Below, in pieces: positions 9,117-19,479 of a DNA stretch of 64,000 nt (positions within the stretch are counted from its first letter, which is position 1; each line of letters begins with the position of its first letter). This DNA is from Rhizobium lusitanum. Lineage in GTDB: Bacteria > Pseudomonadota > Alphaproteobacteria > Rhizobiales > Rhizobiaceae. Made by a program: the position numbers and the translations under genes. The stretch covers positions 806,001 to 870,000 of the forward strand of contig NZ_CP050308.1 in assembly GCF_014189535.1 (NCBI RefSeq). Direction: 5' to 3'. Under the pieces are notes generated by a model. It saw only the letters and a program-made list of their open reading frames with translations. It was not told the DNA's origin and made no database searches.

Positions 9117-10130
9117 TCAAAAATTCTGGAAAAGCTGCGTTACCGTATTGTAGCTCGCATTGGCGATCGACAGCGATTGTATCCCCAACTGTTGCTGGGT
9201 CTGCAATGCCAATAGCTTGCTCGATTGCTGCTCCATGTCGGCATCGACGAGCTTGCCGACGCCGCTGGTGAGCGAATCACTGAGGCTGCTGGCGAATTCA
9301 CTCTGCAAGTTGACGCGTGTCTCCAGGGAGCCGAAAGCCGAGCCTATCGTGTTGAGCTGATGCAGCATGGCTGTGACGGTATTGACCATGTCCGTCAAAG
9401 CGCCGTTGGTCGTATTTGCATCGAGCGAGATTTCCACCTGTCCGCTGGTGTCGCCGTACTTGCTGCTGACCAGCACATAATTCCGGGCCGCACCGGCTTC
9501 CGTCGCAAATGCGGTGGAGGTAAGCACGCCATATCCGCCGGTACCGCCGGACTGATCGTCGATGAGATATCGCGCATCCGTCGATACGATTGAACCGCTG
9601 GTCGAAGTAACGCCCTCATAGTTCAACATCCCGATTGAAATAGTGCCATCGGTGCTGCGGATGACCGAGCCTGGGATCCGATGCGGCTCAGTAGGGTCTT
9701 CTCCGTCCTGAAGCACGATCCAGTTGACGCCGTTGAAGCTCGCGGACTGACCGACGCTGCGAAGCTGATCCTTGAGCTGGCTGATCTCGTCATTGAGTTT
9801 GGTCTTATCGACGCTGTCCTCGTAGGCGCTCACCAGCTTCGACCTGATCTGGGTAGCAATATCGATCGCGCTGGTGACGCCCGTGGAGGCGGTACTCACC
9901 GTGGCGGAGGCAAGCCCAAGGGCGTCCTGCACCGCCGACACCGCGCCGATATCGGTGCGCGTCAGTGTCGAGATCCTCCAATAGGTGGCATCGTCCTTGG
10001 CGGTCTGCACGCGCAGGCCGGACGACATCTGACGCTGGGCGACATTCAAATCCGACTGGGTCTTTCTGAGGACTTCAAGGGCGGTATTGACGGAGGGACT
10101 AACCCTGATGAAGGTCGAAAAAATACTCAC
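9117..10130 (-). CDS. Flagellin-like protein, isolated
   Basis: About 337 residues with both conserved flagellin ends. The N-terminal D0/D1 region includes LNVAQRQMSSGLRVQTAKDD, SAVQDALG and LRSVGQSASFNGVNW. The C-terminal D1/D0 region is FASSLSDSLTSGVGKLVDAD and ends in YNTVTQLFQNF. The central variable part is short. The start is uncertain: a GTG at 10130 gives an N-terminus VSIFSTFIR, and another GTG at 10172 would add 14 residues with an untypical sequence. No other flagellar gene lies in the window. It could be a minor filament subunit; some rhizobia have flagellins unlinked to the main cluster. Confidence 0.85.
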   Translation of the reverse strand: MSIFSTFIRVSPSVNTALEVLRKTQSDLNVAQRQMSSGLRVQTAKDDATYWRISTLTRTDIGAVSAVQDALGLASATVSTASTGVTSAIDIATQIRSKLVSAYEDSVDKTKLNDEISQLKDQLRSVGQSASFNGVNWIVLQDGEDPTEPHRIPGSVIRSTDGTISIGMLNYEGVTSTSGSIVSTDARYLIDDQSGGTGGYGVLTSTAFATEAGAARNYVLVSSKYGDTSGQVEISLDANTTNGALTDMVNTVTAMLHQLNTIGSAFGSLETRVNLQSEFASSLSDSLTSGVGKLVDADMEQQSSKLLALQTQQQLGIQSLSIANASYNTVTQLFQNF

Positions 10131-10382
10131 GACACACGGACTCCGGAACGCAACGATACACAACACAAGCACAAGGAGACATTGGAACCATGCCGCGAGC
10201 GCTCATGCGCGCGGGCCGACGGTGTCGGCGAACGTGAGTCCGGCAAAAAAACAGCGCCTGAACTCGATCGGTTACAGGTACCTATGATTAGCGAGCATGC
10301 TTAATAAACAGCTAATCGAAACAGTCGATTTACTATAAATCTTCAGTTGAAGCCAGTTTGTCTATTACGTCGAAACGGGCGA

Positions 10383-13300
10383 TTACTCCGCCGCCCTGAG
10401 TTTCGTCAGCTTCGTCCGCAGCGCGGCATCCGACATTTCCTCGTGCAGCCGCTGCTCCTCGTGGGCCTGTGGCTTGGCGAAGCGCGCGATCAGGAGGTAG
10501 GCGACCGGTGTGACGTACAGCGTCACCAGGGTCGCGAAACCGAGGCCACCGACGATCACCCAGCCGAGCGCAATGCGTGCTTCCGCGCCCGCCCCATGGG
10601 CAAACACCAGCGGCACGCCGCCAAGGATGGTGGCGATCATCGTCATCATCACCGGACGCAGGCGCAGCGCGCAGGCTCTCTCGATCGCCTCACGCACGCC
10701 CTCGCCCGCGTCGCGCAGCTGATTGGCGAACTCCACGATCAATATGCCGTTCTTCGCCATGACGCCGACCAACAGCACCAGACCGATCTGGCTGTAGATG
10801 TTGAGGCTGGAACCGGTGATGACGAGCGCAAAGACAGCGCAGGCAAGGCCGAGCGGCACGGTGGACATGATGATCAGCGACGACAGCACGCTCTCGAACT
10901 GCGCCGCCAGCACCAGGAAAATGATGATGATGGCAAAGCCAAAAGTGAGCGCCATACCGCTGGAATTCTCCTTGAGCGTCGCCGCCTCCGCGAGCGGGAT
11001 GAGCCGCGCGCCGGGCGGCAGAAGCGGCGCGGCGATCTGCGTCACTTCCTCGACGGCCTGGCCGAGCGACATGTTATTCTTGAGCCCAGCGGTGATTGCA
11101 ACCGACGCCAGCTGCTGCTCGCGGGTGAGCTGCGGCGCGACCGCGCCCTCCTTCAGGCTGGCGATCACCGACATCGGCACGATCTTGCCGTCACCGGTCT
11201 TCAGGAAGACGTTTTCGAGATCGGTCGGATCGTCGATCGGCCGCATGGTCGAGGTGAGAAGCACCGGATAGGCCTCACCCTTGACGAAGACATCGACGAC
11301 GGAACGACCCTCGAGCAGCGATTGCAGCGCCGTCGACAGGCCGGTGATGTCGACGCCGAGATCGGAGGCGCGCTCGCGGTCGATCGCAACGGACACCTGC
11401 GCCTGTGTCGGCTCGTTGTTGAGTCGCGGCGTGTCGAACTGCCCGGTAGCGTCCAGCGCCTGTACCAGCTTTAGCGCCGCCTGGGTCAAAGCCTCGTGAT
11501 CATTGCCCGTCAGCGCCATCTGCACACCGCTGCCGGCGCCACGAATGCGCAGGCTGTTCGACTGGAAGACATTGCCGCGTAAAGCAGGAACGCGAGCCAT
11601 CGCCCGGTTGATATCCGTTACAATCTCCGTCTGCGTGCGATTACGCTCGCTCCAGGGCGCCAGCGTCAGCACCATGAAGCCGGTGTTCACCTGCCCGTTC
11701 TGGCCGGAGATCGCATAGACATTGCGGATGTCGCCGCTGTCCATCAACGGCTGCAGGTTTTCTTCCACGCGCTGCAGCTGATCCTTGGTGTAACCGAGGC
11801 TGGCGCCCTGCGGCGTGGTCAGCCTGAGCATTACCAGCGCGCGGTCTTCATTCGGCGTCAGCTCGCTCTTGATGCCCAGGAAAGCAAAGATCGCAGCGGC
11901 GGAGAATATCACGCAGAAGATGATGACCACCAGCGGAGCATTCAAGCAAGCACTGAGCGTACGGCGATAGACACCGGAAAACAGCTCACCGAAGCGGCCG
12001 AGCATGCCGTGATCCTCGCGCATCTCCCTGGTCAGCATGCGCGAGGCCAGCATTGGGCAAAGCGTCAGCGCCACGATCGACGAGAGGCCGACGGAAAAAG
12101 CGAGCACGAAGCCGAATTCGCGGAACAGGCCACCCACCTGCCCGGGCAGAAAGGATAGCGGAATGAAGACGGCGGCAAGCGTCGCGGTCGTCGCGATGAC
12201 CGCGAAGAAGACCTCACGCGTGCCAAGCACCGCCGCCGCGCGCGGCCCCATCTTCTCCGACCTGCGGCGCACGATGTTTTCGAGCACGACGATGGCATCG
12301 TCGACCACGAGGCCGGTGGCAAGCACGATCGCCAGAAGCGTCAGGATGTTGATGGAAAAGCCGACCATGTAGAGCGCCGCCAGCGTCCCCGTCAGTGCCA
12401 CCGGCATAGTGACCGCCGGGATTAGTGTCGCGCGCCAATCGCGCAGGAAAAGGTAGATGACGATGGTGACGATCAGCCCCGACAGCACCAGCGCCAGCAC
12501 CACCTCATGGATCGCCCCCTGGATGAACACGGCGTCATCGCTGGTGATCGCGATATGGGTTCCCTCAGGCAGGGATTTCGACAGTTGCGCCACCACAGCT
12601 TTCACGCCGTTGGAAATGTTCAGGGTGTTTGATTGCGCCTGACGGATGATGCCGAGACCAATGCCCTGCACGCCGTTGGAGCGCAGGGCCGTCGTGCCGT
12701 CGCGGGGGCCGAGTGTCACGGTCGCGACATCGGCGAGCCGGACGCGATCCTTGACGATCAGCCGCGAGAAATCCTCGGGGGTCTGCAGCGCCGCCGTAGC
12801 GCGCACGACAATATCCTGCCGGTTGCTCTTCAGCGATCCCGCCGGGACATCGAGCGCGGCCGTTGCCAGCGCCGTCGTCAGGTCGCCGATCGTCAGCCCT
12901 CGCCCGGCAAGCGCACCCTGATCGACATCGATGCGGAAGACTTTCTCCTGGTCGCCATAAAGCTCGACATCGGCGACGCCATCGACGGAGGCCAGCCGGT
13001 CGGTGATCTCGTTATCGACGAGTTGCGTCAGGTCGTCCATGGTGAGTGTATTGGAGGTGACGGCAAGGCGCATGATCGGCTGCGAATCCGAATCCGCCTT
13101 GACGATCTGGGGCGCGTCGGCCTCATCGGGCAATTGCTCGGTGACACGACCGATCGCATCGCGAACGTCATTGGCGGCAACGGAGAGATCTATGGCGTCG
13201 GAAAACTCGAGCGTTACACGGCTCTGGCCGAAGGATGAACTCGACGAGACCGATTTCAGGCCGCTGACGCGGGCAACCGCGCCTTCGATGACCTTGGTCA

Positions 13301-13547
13301 GCTCCTGATCCACCGTCTGCGGCGAAGCTCCGTCAAACATGGTCCGCACGGTGACCACCGGACGGTCGACATCGGGCAGTTCACGCACCTCGACGCCGAA
13401 ATAGGCGGCAAGGCCGGCAACGATCATCAGCGTGTTGAGGACCAGCGCCAGGATTGGCCGGCGCACGAAAAGCGCGGTGAAAGCCTGCTTGCCGGAGCCT
13501 GCGCCGGTCTCGGCCCCATCGCCGGTGTCCTTGTCGTGCCCCATCAT
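10383..13547 (-). CDS. RND efflux transporter, inner-membrane permease
   Basis: A 1054-residue HAE1-type RND permease. It has an N-terminal membrane helix near 30-50, two large periplasmic loops, and a membrane block with the proton-relay segment GLVVDDAIVVLENIVRR near 400. The second block near 870-1020 contains LVGVMAKNGILIVEFANQLR. It should export drugs or lipophilic compounds with proton import. It overlaps the upstream adaptor gene by four bases. No outer membrane channel gene is next to it, so a TolC-type partner must be encoded elsewhere. Confidence 0.93.
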   Translation of the reverse strand: MMGHDKDTGDGAETGAGSGKQAFTALFVRRPILALVLNTLMIVAGLAAYFGVEVRELPDVDRPVVTVRTMFDGASPQTVDQELTKVIEGAVARVSGLKSVSSSSSFGQSRVTLEFSDAIDLSVAANDVRDAIGRVTEQLPDEADAPQIVKADSDSQPIMRLAVTSNTLTMDDLTQLVDNEITDRLASVDGVADVELYGDQEKVFRIDVDQGALAGRGLTIGDLTTALATAALDVPAGSLKSNRQDIVVRATAALQTPEDFSRLIVKDRVRLADVATVTLGPRDGTTALRSNGVQGIGLGIIRQAQSNTLNISNGVKAVVAQLSKSLPEGTHIAITSDDAVFIQGAIHEVVLALVLSGLIVTIVIYLFLRDWRATLIPAVTMPVALTGTLAALYMVGFSINILTLLAIVLATGLVVDDAIVVLENIVRRRSEKMGPRAAAVLGTREVFFAVIATTATLAAVFIPLSFLPGQVGGLFREFGFVLAFSVGLSSIVALTLCPMLASRMLTREMREDHGMLGRFGELFSGVYRRTLSACLNAPLVVIIFCVIFSAAAIFAFLGIKSELTPNEDRALVMLRLTTPQGASLGYTKDQLQRVEENLQPLMDSGDIRNVYAISGQNGQVNTGFMVLTLAPWSERNRTQTEIVTDINRAMARVPALRGNVFQSNSLRIRGAGSGVQMALTGNDHEALTQAALKLVQALDATGQFDTPRLNNEPTQAQVSVAIDRERASDLGVDITGLSTALQSLLEGRSVVDVFVKGEAYPVLLTSTMRPIDDPTDLENVFLKTGDGKIVPMSVIASLKEGAVAPQLTREQQLASVAITAGLKNNMSLGQAVEEVTQIAAPLLPPGARLIPLAEAATLKENSSGMALTFGFAIIIIFLVLAAQFESVLSSLIIMSTVPLGLACAVFALVITGSSLNIYSQIGLVLLVGVMAKNGILIVEFANQLRDAGEGVREAIERACALRLRPVMMTMIATILGGVPLVFAHGAGAEARIALGWVIVGGLGFATLVTLYVTPVAYLLIARFAKPQAHEEQRLHEEMSDAALRTKLTKLRAAE

Positions 13548-14701
13548 TGCGTCACGGCCTCCGTGGCCTCGGCAACTTCACGGGCAAAGCGCACGGCGCC
13601 GCCCTCAGTCACGCGCTGCAATCCCTCGGTGACGATCCGGTCGCCGTCCTTGAGATCGGCCTGAACCAGCACCGCATCCGGATTGCGCTGCACGACACTG
13701 ACGCGCACCTTGGACGACTTGGCCTCGACCACGCGCCAGACATAGGAACCTTCGCCGTCCCACTGCACCGACAGCGGATCGACGGAGGGATAGGTCTCGC
13801 CGGCAAAGCGCATGCCGACATTGAAGGACATGCCGGCGCGCAACTCGTCCGTGGCATTGTCGATACGGGCTCGGATCCGCAATGTCCGGCTGGCGCCATC
13901 GACACGGTTGTCGACCGCCTCGACCACACCCGAGAACAACCGTCCCGGCCGCGCCACCGACGTCGCCTCCACCGGCTGGTCGACCTTGACCGTATTGGCG
14001 AACCGCTCCGGCACCCAGTAATCGACCAGCACTTCCGAGCGGTCGTCAAGCGTGACGATGCTGGTCGTCGTCGTGACGTTGTCGCCGATGACGACGGGCA
14101 CGATACCGACGATGCCGTCGATCGGCGCGACGATATCCCGGCGCTTCAGCGCCAGCTCGGCCGATTGCAGCGCCAGTCTGGCACCCTGCTCGGCGATCTC
14201 CGAGTCGAAGACATCCATGCGCGACACGCTGGATTTGATGGTGTGATACAGCTGCGACTTCTCGACGGCGCTTTTCAGCGCCACCTCTGCCTGACCGCGA
14301 GCGATGATCTGTTCGTCATCATCGAGGCGGGCCAGCACTTGGCCCTGCTTCACATGATCGCCTGACTTGATGAGGATTTCGCGGATCGTGCCCGTTGCCT
14401 GCGGCATGACGACGACGGAGCGGATGGCATCGCCGGTACCGATGGCGCTCAGGCGATCGTTGACCACGCCGCTGACCACAGCCTCGGTCACCACCAACGG
14501 CGTATCGACGCCACGCCGCGCACCGCCACTCGCTACCTTCTCACCCTTGTCACCCTCGCCAGGCGCAACAGCCCCCACGACGGATTCTGGGACGCCAGCT
14601 CCCCGCAGCAGGCCGGCTGCACCGGGCACGAAAGCCACGACCGCGACAATGCCCGCCGCTAGCAGGAGAAAAAACAAAGAAAGCTGTTTCCAGGCGGTCA
14701 T
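13544..14701 (-). CDS. RND efflux periplasmic adaptor (membrane fusion protein)
   Basis: 385 residues with an N-terminal anchor helix (residues 6-26), a lipoyl-type segment (GTIREILIKSGDHVKQGQVL near 125), a short coiled-coil hairpin, and the matching second lipoyl half (DIVAPIDGIVGIVPV). A beta-barrel domain follows. It bridges the RND permease and an outer membrane channel. GGAGACGTAC precedes the ATG. It is the first gene of the two-gene pump operon and is divergent from the helicase gene. Confidence 0.9.
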   Translation of the reverse strand: MTAWKQLSLFFLLLAAGIVAVVAFVPGAAGLLRGAGVPESVVGAVAPGEGDKGEKVASGGARRGVDTPLVVTEAVVSGVVNDRLSAIGTGDAIRSVVVMPQATGTIREILIKSGDHVKQGQVLARLDDDEQIIARGQAEVALKSAVEKSQLYHTIKSSVSRMDVFDSEIAEQGARLALQSAELALKRRDIVAPIDGIVGIVPVVIGDNVTTTTSIVTLDDRSEVLVDYWVPERFANTVKVDQPVEATSVARPGRLFSGVVEAVDNRVDGASRTLRIRARIDNATDELRAGMSFNVGMRFAGETYPSVDPLSVQWDGEGSYVWRVVEAKSSKVRVSVVQRNPDAVLVQADLKDGDRIVTEGLQRVTEGGAVRFAREVAEATEAVTQ

Positions 14702-15061
14702 GTACGTCTCCGGCTCATTGTGTCAGAGGCGATGAAATCGCGTCATCAGTTTGGTATGGCCTCGTCACGTCAAGCGCACTGACTGAGGCCAAGTATCGGG
14801 CAAGCGGCGATATAACGCAGGATTGTGCCTATTTGTTGCACTATCGTTTTTTTGAACATATGCGGCAAGCTTTGCCGCGCATTATGACGAAGTTGTAATT
14901 TTGGCGGGGACAACGAGGCATTTCATTCGCATCTGCACATCTCCGTTCAGGCGCGGGAATAGCCTCTCTATAACCCCGATGCACCTGTGAATGTGCACTT
15001 TTTGTTCTGTTTTCGGGCCGTTTCTTTTGCCTTTCAGGGCAGAATCATTACATTGAGCCGC
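14702..15061. other. Divergent intergenic region, pump/uvrD
   Basis: No gene is apparent in these 360 bases. The one clear structure is a hairpin, GCGGCAA (14862-14868) with TTGCCGC (14872-14878), preceded by a run of seven T. Promoters for the pump operon and the helicase must lie here, but I cannot place them with confidence. An open frame continuing upstream of the helicase start to 14987 is probably untranslated leader. Confidence 0.4.
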
Positions 15062-17533
15062 ATGACCATCGGACATGACGACATTCCCTTCTTCGACGAG
15101 GAGCCGGAACACCTGGTTCCGCGCCAACCTGCTCCCGCACCTGGCCCTGCCATCGTAGGCGGCGGCATTGCGGCCCGCGCCATGGCGGCACGCGACGGCG
15201 GACGGCGGCCCGACTATCTCACCGGCCTCAATCCGGAACAGACGGAAGCCGTCGAAACGCTGGACGGGCCGGTTCTCGTCCTCGCCGGCGCCGGCACCGG
15301 CAAGACGCGGGTGCTGACGACCCGTATTGCCCATATCCTCTCCACCAACCGCGCCTTCCCCAGCCAAATCCTCGCTGTCACCTTCACCAACAAGGCGGCC
15401 CGCGAGATGAAGGAGCGCGTCGCCCTGCTTGTCGGCGGTGCGGTCGAAGGCATGCCCTGGCTCGGGACTTTCCACTCGATCGGCGTCAAGCTGCTGCGCC
15501 GTCATTCCGAGCTGGTCGGCCTCTCCTCCAGCTTCACCATTCTCGACACCGACGATGTCATCCGCCTGATCAAACAGCTGATCCAGGCCGAGGGCCTGGA
15601 CGACAAGCGCTGGCCGGCCAAGCAATTCGCCGGAATGATCGACACCTGGAAGAACAAGGGTCTCAGCCCAGCCGATATTCCCGAGGGCGACGCTCGCGCT
15701 TTCGCCAACGGCAAGGGCCGCGAGCTCTATTTCGCCTATCAGGCGCGACTGAAAACGCTGAATGCCTGCGATTTCGGCGATCTTTTGCTGCATCCGATCA
15801 ATATGTTCCGGCAGAATCCGGATATATTGAAGGACTATCACCAGCGCTTCCGTTACATTCTCGTCGACGAGTATCAGGACACCAACACGGCGCAATATAT
15901 GTGGCTGCGGCTGCTCGCACAGCGGCCGAAGGGCGAGTTGCAGAACGTCTGCTGCGTCGGCGACGACGACCAGTCGATCTATGGCTGGCGCGGCGCGGAA
16001 GTCGACAATATCCTGCGTTTCGAAAAGGATTTTCCCGGCGCCAAGGTGATCAAGCTGGAGCGCAACTATCGCTCCACCGAGCACATTCTCGGCGCCGCCG
16101 CGCACCTGATCACCCATAATGAAGGCCGCCTCGGCAAGACGCTGTTCACCGACCGCTCCGACCCCGACGACATCAAGGTGCAGGTGCATGCCTCCTGGGA
16201 TTCCGAAGAGGAAGCCCGCGCCATCGGCGAGGAGATCGAGCAGCTCCAGCGCAATCAACACAAGCTGAACAACATAGCGATTCTGGTGCGCGCCTCTTTT
16301 CAGATGCGCGAATTCGAAGATCGCTTCGTCACGCTCGGTCTCAACTACCGCGTCGTCGGCGGCCCGCGCTTCTATGAACGCCTCGAAATCCGCGACGCCA
16401 TGGCCTATTTCCGCCTGGTCTGCCAGCCGGCCGACGATCTCGCCTTCGAGCGCATCGTCAACACGCCGAAACGTGGCCTCGGCGACACCACGGTCCGCGC
16501 CCTGCACGACTACGCCCGCGCCCGCGATATCCCGATGCTGGCGGCGTCAGCCGACATCATCGAGACCGACGAGATGAAGCCGAAGCCACGCAAGGCTTTG
16601 TTCGACGTCGTGCAATCCTTCCGCCGCTGGCAGGGCCTGCTCGAAAACACGCCGCATACCGAACTTGCCGAGCAGATCCTCGAAGAGTCCGGCTATACCG
16701 ACATGTGGAAGAACGACAAATCGGCGGAAGCGCCCGGACGGCTGGAAAACCTGAAGGAACTCGTCCGCTCGATGGACAGCTTCGAATCCATGCGCGGATT
16801 CCTCGAGCACATCGCGCTCGTCATGGACGTTGAGCAGAACGAAAATCTCGATGCCGTCTCGATCATGACGCTGCACTCCGCCAAGGGCCTGGAATTCGAA
16901 ACCGTTTTCCTGCCCGGCTGGGAAGAAGGCCTGTTCCCGCACCAACGCTCTCTCGACGAGAGCGGCCGCGCCGGCCTTGAGGAAGAACGCCGCCTCGCCT
17001 ATGTCGGCCTCACCCGTGCCAAGCGCCGCTGCCACATCTGGTTCGTCTCCAACCGCCGCATCCACGGGTTATGGCAATCGACCATTCCGTCGCGCTTCCT
17101 CGACGAACTGCCGGTCACCCATGTCGAAGTCGCCGAAGTGGAGCAATCCTACGGCGGTTACGGCCGCGGCGGCTATGGCCAGTCGCGCTTCGACAAGACC
17201 GAGCCCTTCGCCAACTCCTATTCCACCCCCGGCTGGAAACGCGCCCAGGCCAACAAGACCGACGCCACCCGCGACAACTGGGGCTCCCGCTCCGGCCACG
17301 CTGTTGAGCGTATCGGCTATGGCGAAAGCGGCCCGAAAACCCGCACCATCGACGGCGAACTCATCGCCAAATCCACTTCCTCCGAACCCTCAAAGTTCTT
17401 CGTCGGCGACCGCGTGTTCCACATCAAGTTCGGCAACGGCAATGTCTCGGGCGTCGAGGGGAACAAGCTGACGATCGAATTCGACCGGGCGGGGCAGAAA
17501 AGGGTGCTGGATGGGTTTGTGGAGCGGGTGTGA
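15062..17533 (+). CDS. uvrD: ATP-dependent DNA helicase, UvrD/PcrA family
   Basis: 823 residues of a superfamily 1A helicase. Motifs in order: Q motif LNPEQTEAV (57-65), Walker A GAGTGKT (76-82), Ia AVTFTNKAAREM, II ILVDEYQDTN, III DDDQSIYGWRGA, IV LERNYRS, V TLHSAKGLEFETVFLPG, VI EERRLAYVGLTRAKRR. A PcrA-like C-terminal KOW-type module (FFVGDRVFHIKFGNG) ends the protein. It acts in nucleotide excision and mismatch repair and clears recombinase from DNA. The ATG at 15062 gives the best start; the frame is open further upstream but without family resemblance. Confidence 0.93.
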   Translation: MTIGHDDIPFFDEEPEHLVPRQPAPAPGPAIVGGGIAARAMAARDGGRRPDYLTGLNPEQTEAVETLDGPVLVLAGAGTGKTRVLTTRIAHILSTNRAFPSQILAVTFTNKAAREMKERVALLVGGAVEGMPWLGTFHSIGVKLLRRHSELVGLSSSFTILDTDDVIRLIKQLIQAEGLDDKRWPAKQFAGMIDTWKNKGLSPADIPEGDARAFANGKGRELYFAYQARLKTLNACDFGDLLLHPINMFRQNPDILKDYHQRFRYILVDEYQDTNTAQYMWLRLLAQRPKGELQNVCCVGDDDQSIYGWRGAEVDNILRFEKDFPGAKVIKLERNYRSTEHILGAAAHLITHNEGRLGKTLFTDRSDPDDIKVQVHASWDSEEEARAIGEEIEQLQRNQHKLNNIAILVRASFQMREFEDRFVTLGLNYRVVGGPRFYERLEIRDAMAYFRLVCQPADDLAFERIVNTPKRGLGDTTVRALHDYARARDIPMLAASADIIETDEMKPKPRKALFDVVQSFRRWQGLLENTPHTELAEQILEESGYTDMWKNDKSAEAPGRLENLKELVRSMDSFESMRGFLEHIALVMDVEQNENLDAVSIMTLHSAKGLEFETVFLPGWEEGLFPHQRSLDESGRAGLEEERRLAYVGLTRAKRRCHIWFVSNRRIHGLWQSTIPSRFLDELPVTHVEVAEVEQSYGGYGRGGYGQSRFDKTEPFANSYSTPGWKRAQANKTDATRDNWGSRSGHAVERIGYGESGPKTRTIDGELIAKSTSSEPSKFFVGDRVFHIKFGNGNVSGVEGNKLTIEFDRAGQKRVLDGFVERV

Positions 17534-17641
17534 GTGAAGTAGCGCCTCTGGTTAAGGACGAGAGGATCGAATGGCTCAGCAAATAGCGGAGAATGCACAC
17601 TGAATTCTCCGGGTGTCTCCGCGCTCCTCACACACTCTGTC

Positions 17642-17664
17642 ATCCTCGGGCTTGACCCGAGGAT
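17642..17664. repeat. Short palindromic repeat (CCTCGGG-type)
   Basis: ATCCTCGGG and CCCGAGGAT pair around CTTGA. Such palindromes are widespread in intergenic DNA of alphaproteobacteria. It lies about 110 bases after the helicase stop, in the 447-base stretch 17534-17980 where I see no gene, and might serve as its transcript end although no T tract follows. Confidence 0.55.
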
Positions 17665-17980
17665 CCAGGCACAAGCATTTCGGCACAGCCTTTGACTTCG
17701 CTTTGGACAGCAGGCGGGAAATGCCAATCCGGATTGGCGCGACCTATATTATGAGTTGTGGTGAGCCCTTACTCCAGCCTCCCGCCCACAACACCTCTGC
17801 CCTGCGGATTCCGCATCGCTAGCACACTACCAATCTCGGACCATTCCCTTATATCCAACCCCACGGCTTCGAGTCAGCGCGCCTCCCGCGATGTCTCGGC
17901 AAGCCGTTGCCAGCCTGCCGTTCGGCACACCTGAAGGGCCCCCACCCTGGTCTGGCAAAACAAAAATCGAGGATAAAAAA

Positions 17981-19285
17981 GTGGCTGGCATAGCAACACG
18001 CTCTGCGCCCACGAGCGCCGGTGCATCCGCACATCAAGGCCAGGGCAATTATCAATTCGCGCTTGTCGCACTCACCTCACTCTTTTTCATGTGGGGTTTC
18101 ATCACCTGCCTGAACGATATTCTGGTGCCGCACCTGAAAAGCGTCTTTCAGCTCAACTATACGCAGTCAATGCTGGTTCAGCTCTGCTTCTTCGGCGCCT
18201 ATTTCGTTGTGTCGTTGCCGGCGGGCGCGCTGGTGAAGCGTATCAGCTATAAATGGGGCATCGTCGTCGGCCTCGTGATTGCCGCCATCGGCTGCGCCCT
18301 GTTCATCCCGGCTGCCAGCTATCGCATCTATGCCCTCTTCCTGGGCGCCCTCTTCGTACTCGCCGCCGGCATCACCATCCTGCAGGTTGCGGCCAACCCT
18401 TATGTCACCGTGCTTGGCCCACCGGATACCGCCGCAAGCCGCCTCAATCTCACCCAAGCCTTCAATTCGCTCGGCACCACGCTTGCCCCCTGGTTCGGCG
18501 CCATGCTGATCCTCTCTGCCGCAACGGGGGCAATCGCCAATGCGACACCGGAACAGCTCGATGCCAGCAGGCTTGCAGAGGCTGGCGCGGTGAAACTCCC
18601 CTACCTGATGCTTGCAGCCGCTTTCCTCCTGCTTGCCGCCATTTTCGCGGCGCTGAAGCTTCCACAGGTCGAAGATGAGGAAACGATCGAGCCCATGCGC
18701 GGCGGCGGATCGGCCTGGCAGTACCGCCACCTCGTCCTCGGCGCTGTCGGCATCTTCCTCTATGTCGGCGCTGAAGTCAGCATTGGCAGCTTCCTTGTCA
18801 ACTTCCTCAGCCAGCCGGATATCGCACATTTCTCCGAGTCCGAAGCCGCGCATTACGTATCCTATTTCTGGGGCGGCGCGATGATCGGCCGGTTCGTTGG
18901 CTCGCTGGTCATGCGCCATGTCGACGACGGCAATGCGCTGGCCTTCAACGCCGTCATCGTCGCTATCCTGCTTCTGGTGACCGTGCTCACGACCGGCCAT
19001 GTCGCCATGTGGTCGGTGCTGGCGATCGGCCTGTTCAACTCGATCATGTTCCCGACGATCTTCAGCCTGGCGCTGCACGGCCTCGGCAAATATACGAGCC
19101 AGGGCTCCGGCATCCTTTGCCTCGCCATCGTCGGCGGCGCCGTCCTGCCGATGATCCAGGGCGGGCTTGCCGACACCATCGGCATCCACCTCGCCTTCCT
19201 GATGCCGATCATCTGCTACGTCTACATCGCCTTCTACGGCCTCAAGGGCCACAAGCCGTCCTACAGCGCCGCGCGTCACATTTGA
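17981..19285 (+). CDS. Sugar MFS transporter, FucP/GluP type
   Basis: About 434 residues of a major facilitator with 12 expected membrane helices, of the fucose/glucose-galactose permease group ([19 protein letters not shown] near residue 30, [15 protein letters not shown] near 135). These proteins import sugars with protons. The GTG at 17981 has GAGGA eight bases upstream; an ATG at 17891 would add 30 residues with no membrane or family character. The last codons and the TGA stop lie inside a repetitive palindromic element (19264-19365), so the C-terminal residues may derive from an insertion. Confidence 0.88.
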   Translation: MAGIATRSAPTSAGASAHQGQGNYQFALVALTSLFFMWGFITCLNDILVPHLKSVFQLNYTQSMLVQLCFFGAYFVVSLPAGALVKRISYKWGIVVGLVIAAIGCALFIPAASYRIYALFLGALFVLAAGITILQVAANPYVTVLGPPDTAASRLNLTQAFNSLGTTLAPWFGAMLILSAATGAIANATPEQLDASRLAEAGAVKLPYLMLAAAFLLLAAIFAALKLPQVEDEETIEPMRGGGSAWQYRHLVLGAVGIFLYVGAEVSIGSFLVNFLSQPDIAHFSESEAAHYVSYFWGGAMIGRFVGSLVMRHVDDGNALAFNAVIVAILLLVTVLTTGHVAMWSVLAIGLFNSIMFPTIFSLALHGLGKYTSQGSGILCLAIVGGAVLPMIQGGLADTIGIHLAFLMPIICYVYIAFYGLKGHKPSYSAARHI

Positions 19286-19365
19286 CGCGCAAAGGTCGCT
19301 GTAGCACTTTAAATTTGCTGCATAATTTTATCCTTAAATCGATGCCGATTTAAGGAGTTATGCAG
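19264..19365. repeat. Intergenic palindromic element, copy A
   Basis: The left part (19264-19294) closely matches 24835-24864: both contain GCGCCGCGC, then TGACGCGCAAAG. The right part is an interrupted palindrome: CTGCATAA (19318-19325) with TTATGCAG (19358-19365), and CCTTAAATCG (19332-19341) with CGATTTAAGG (19346-19355). Copy B has the same left part and a different palindrome, so the element family has a conserved head and a compensating stem. It could fold into a hairpin and end the transporter transcript. Confidence 0.75.
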
Positions 19366-19479
19366 TAAGCTTTCGAAAACCTTGCGCCGCGCCTGATCAT
19401 CAGGCGCGGCGCAAAAGGCTTGATCCGCGGCGCAACGCTTGGCATCGTGCAGTGCAACAGAAACGGAAGGACAGGCCTC

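Noticed and set aside
10131..10382. Small plus-strand ORF after AAGGAGAC at 10190
   Set aside because: It stops after about 15 codons (MPRALMRAG...), lies in the flagellin upstream region, and has no other support.
14882..16507. Open frame of 541 codons on the minus strand
   Set aside because: Antisense to the UvrD helicase and without recognisable domains.
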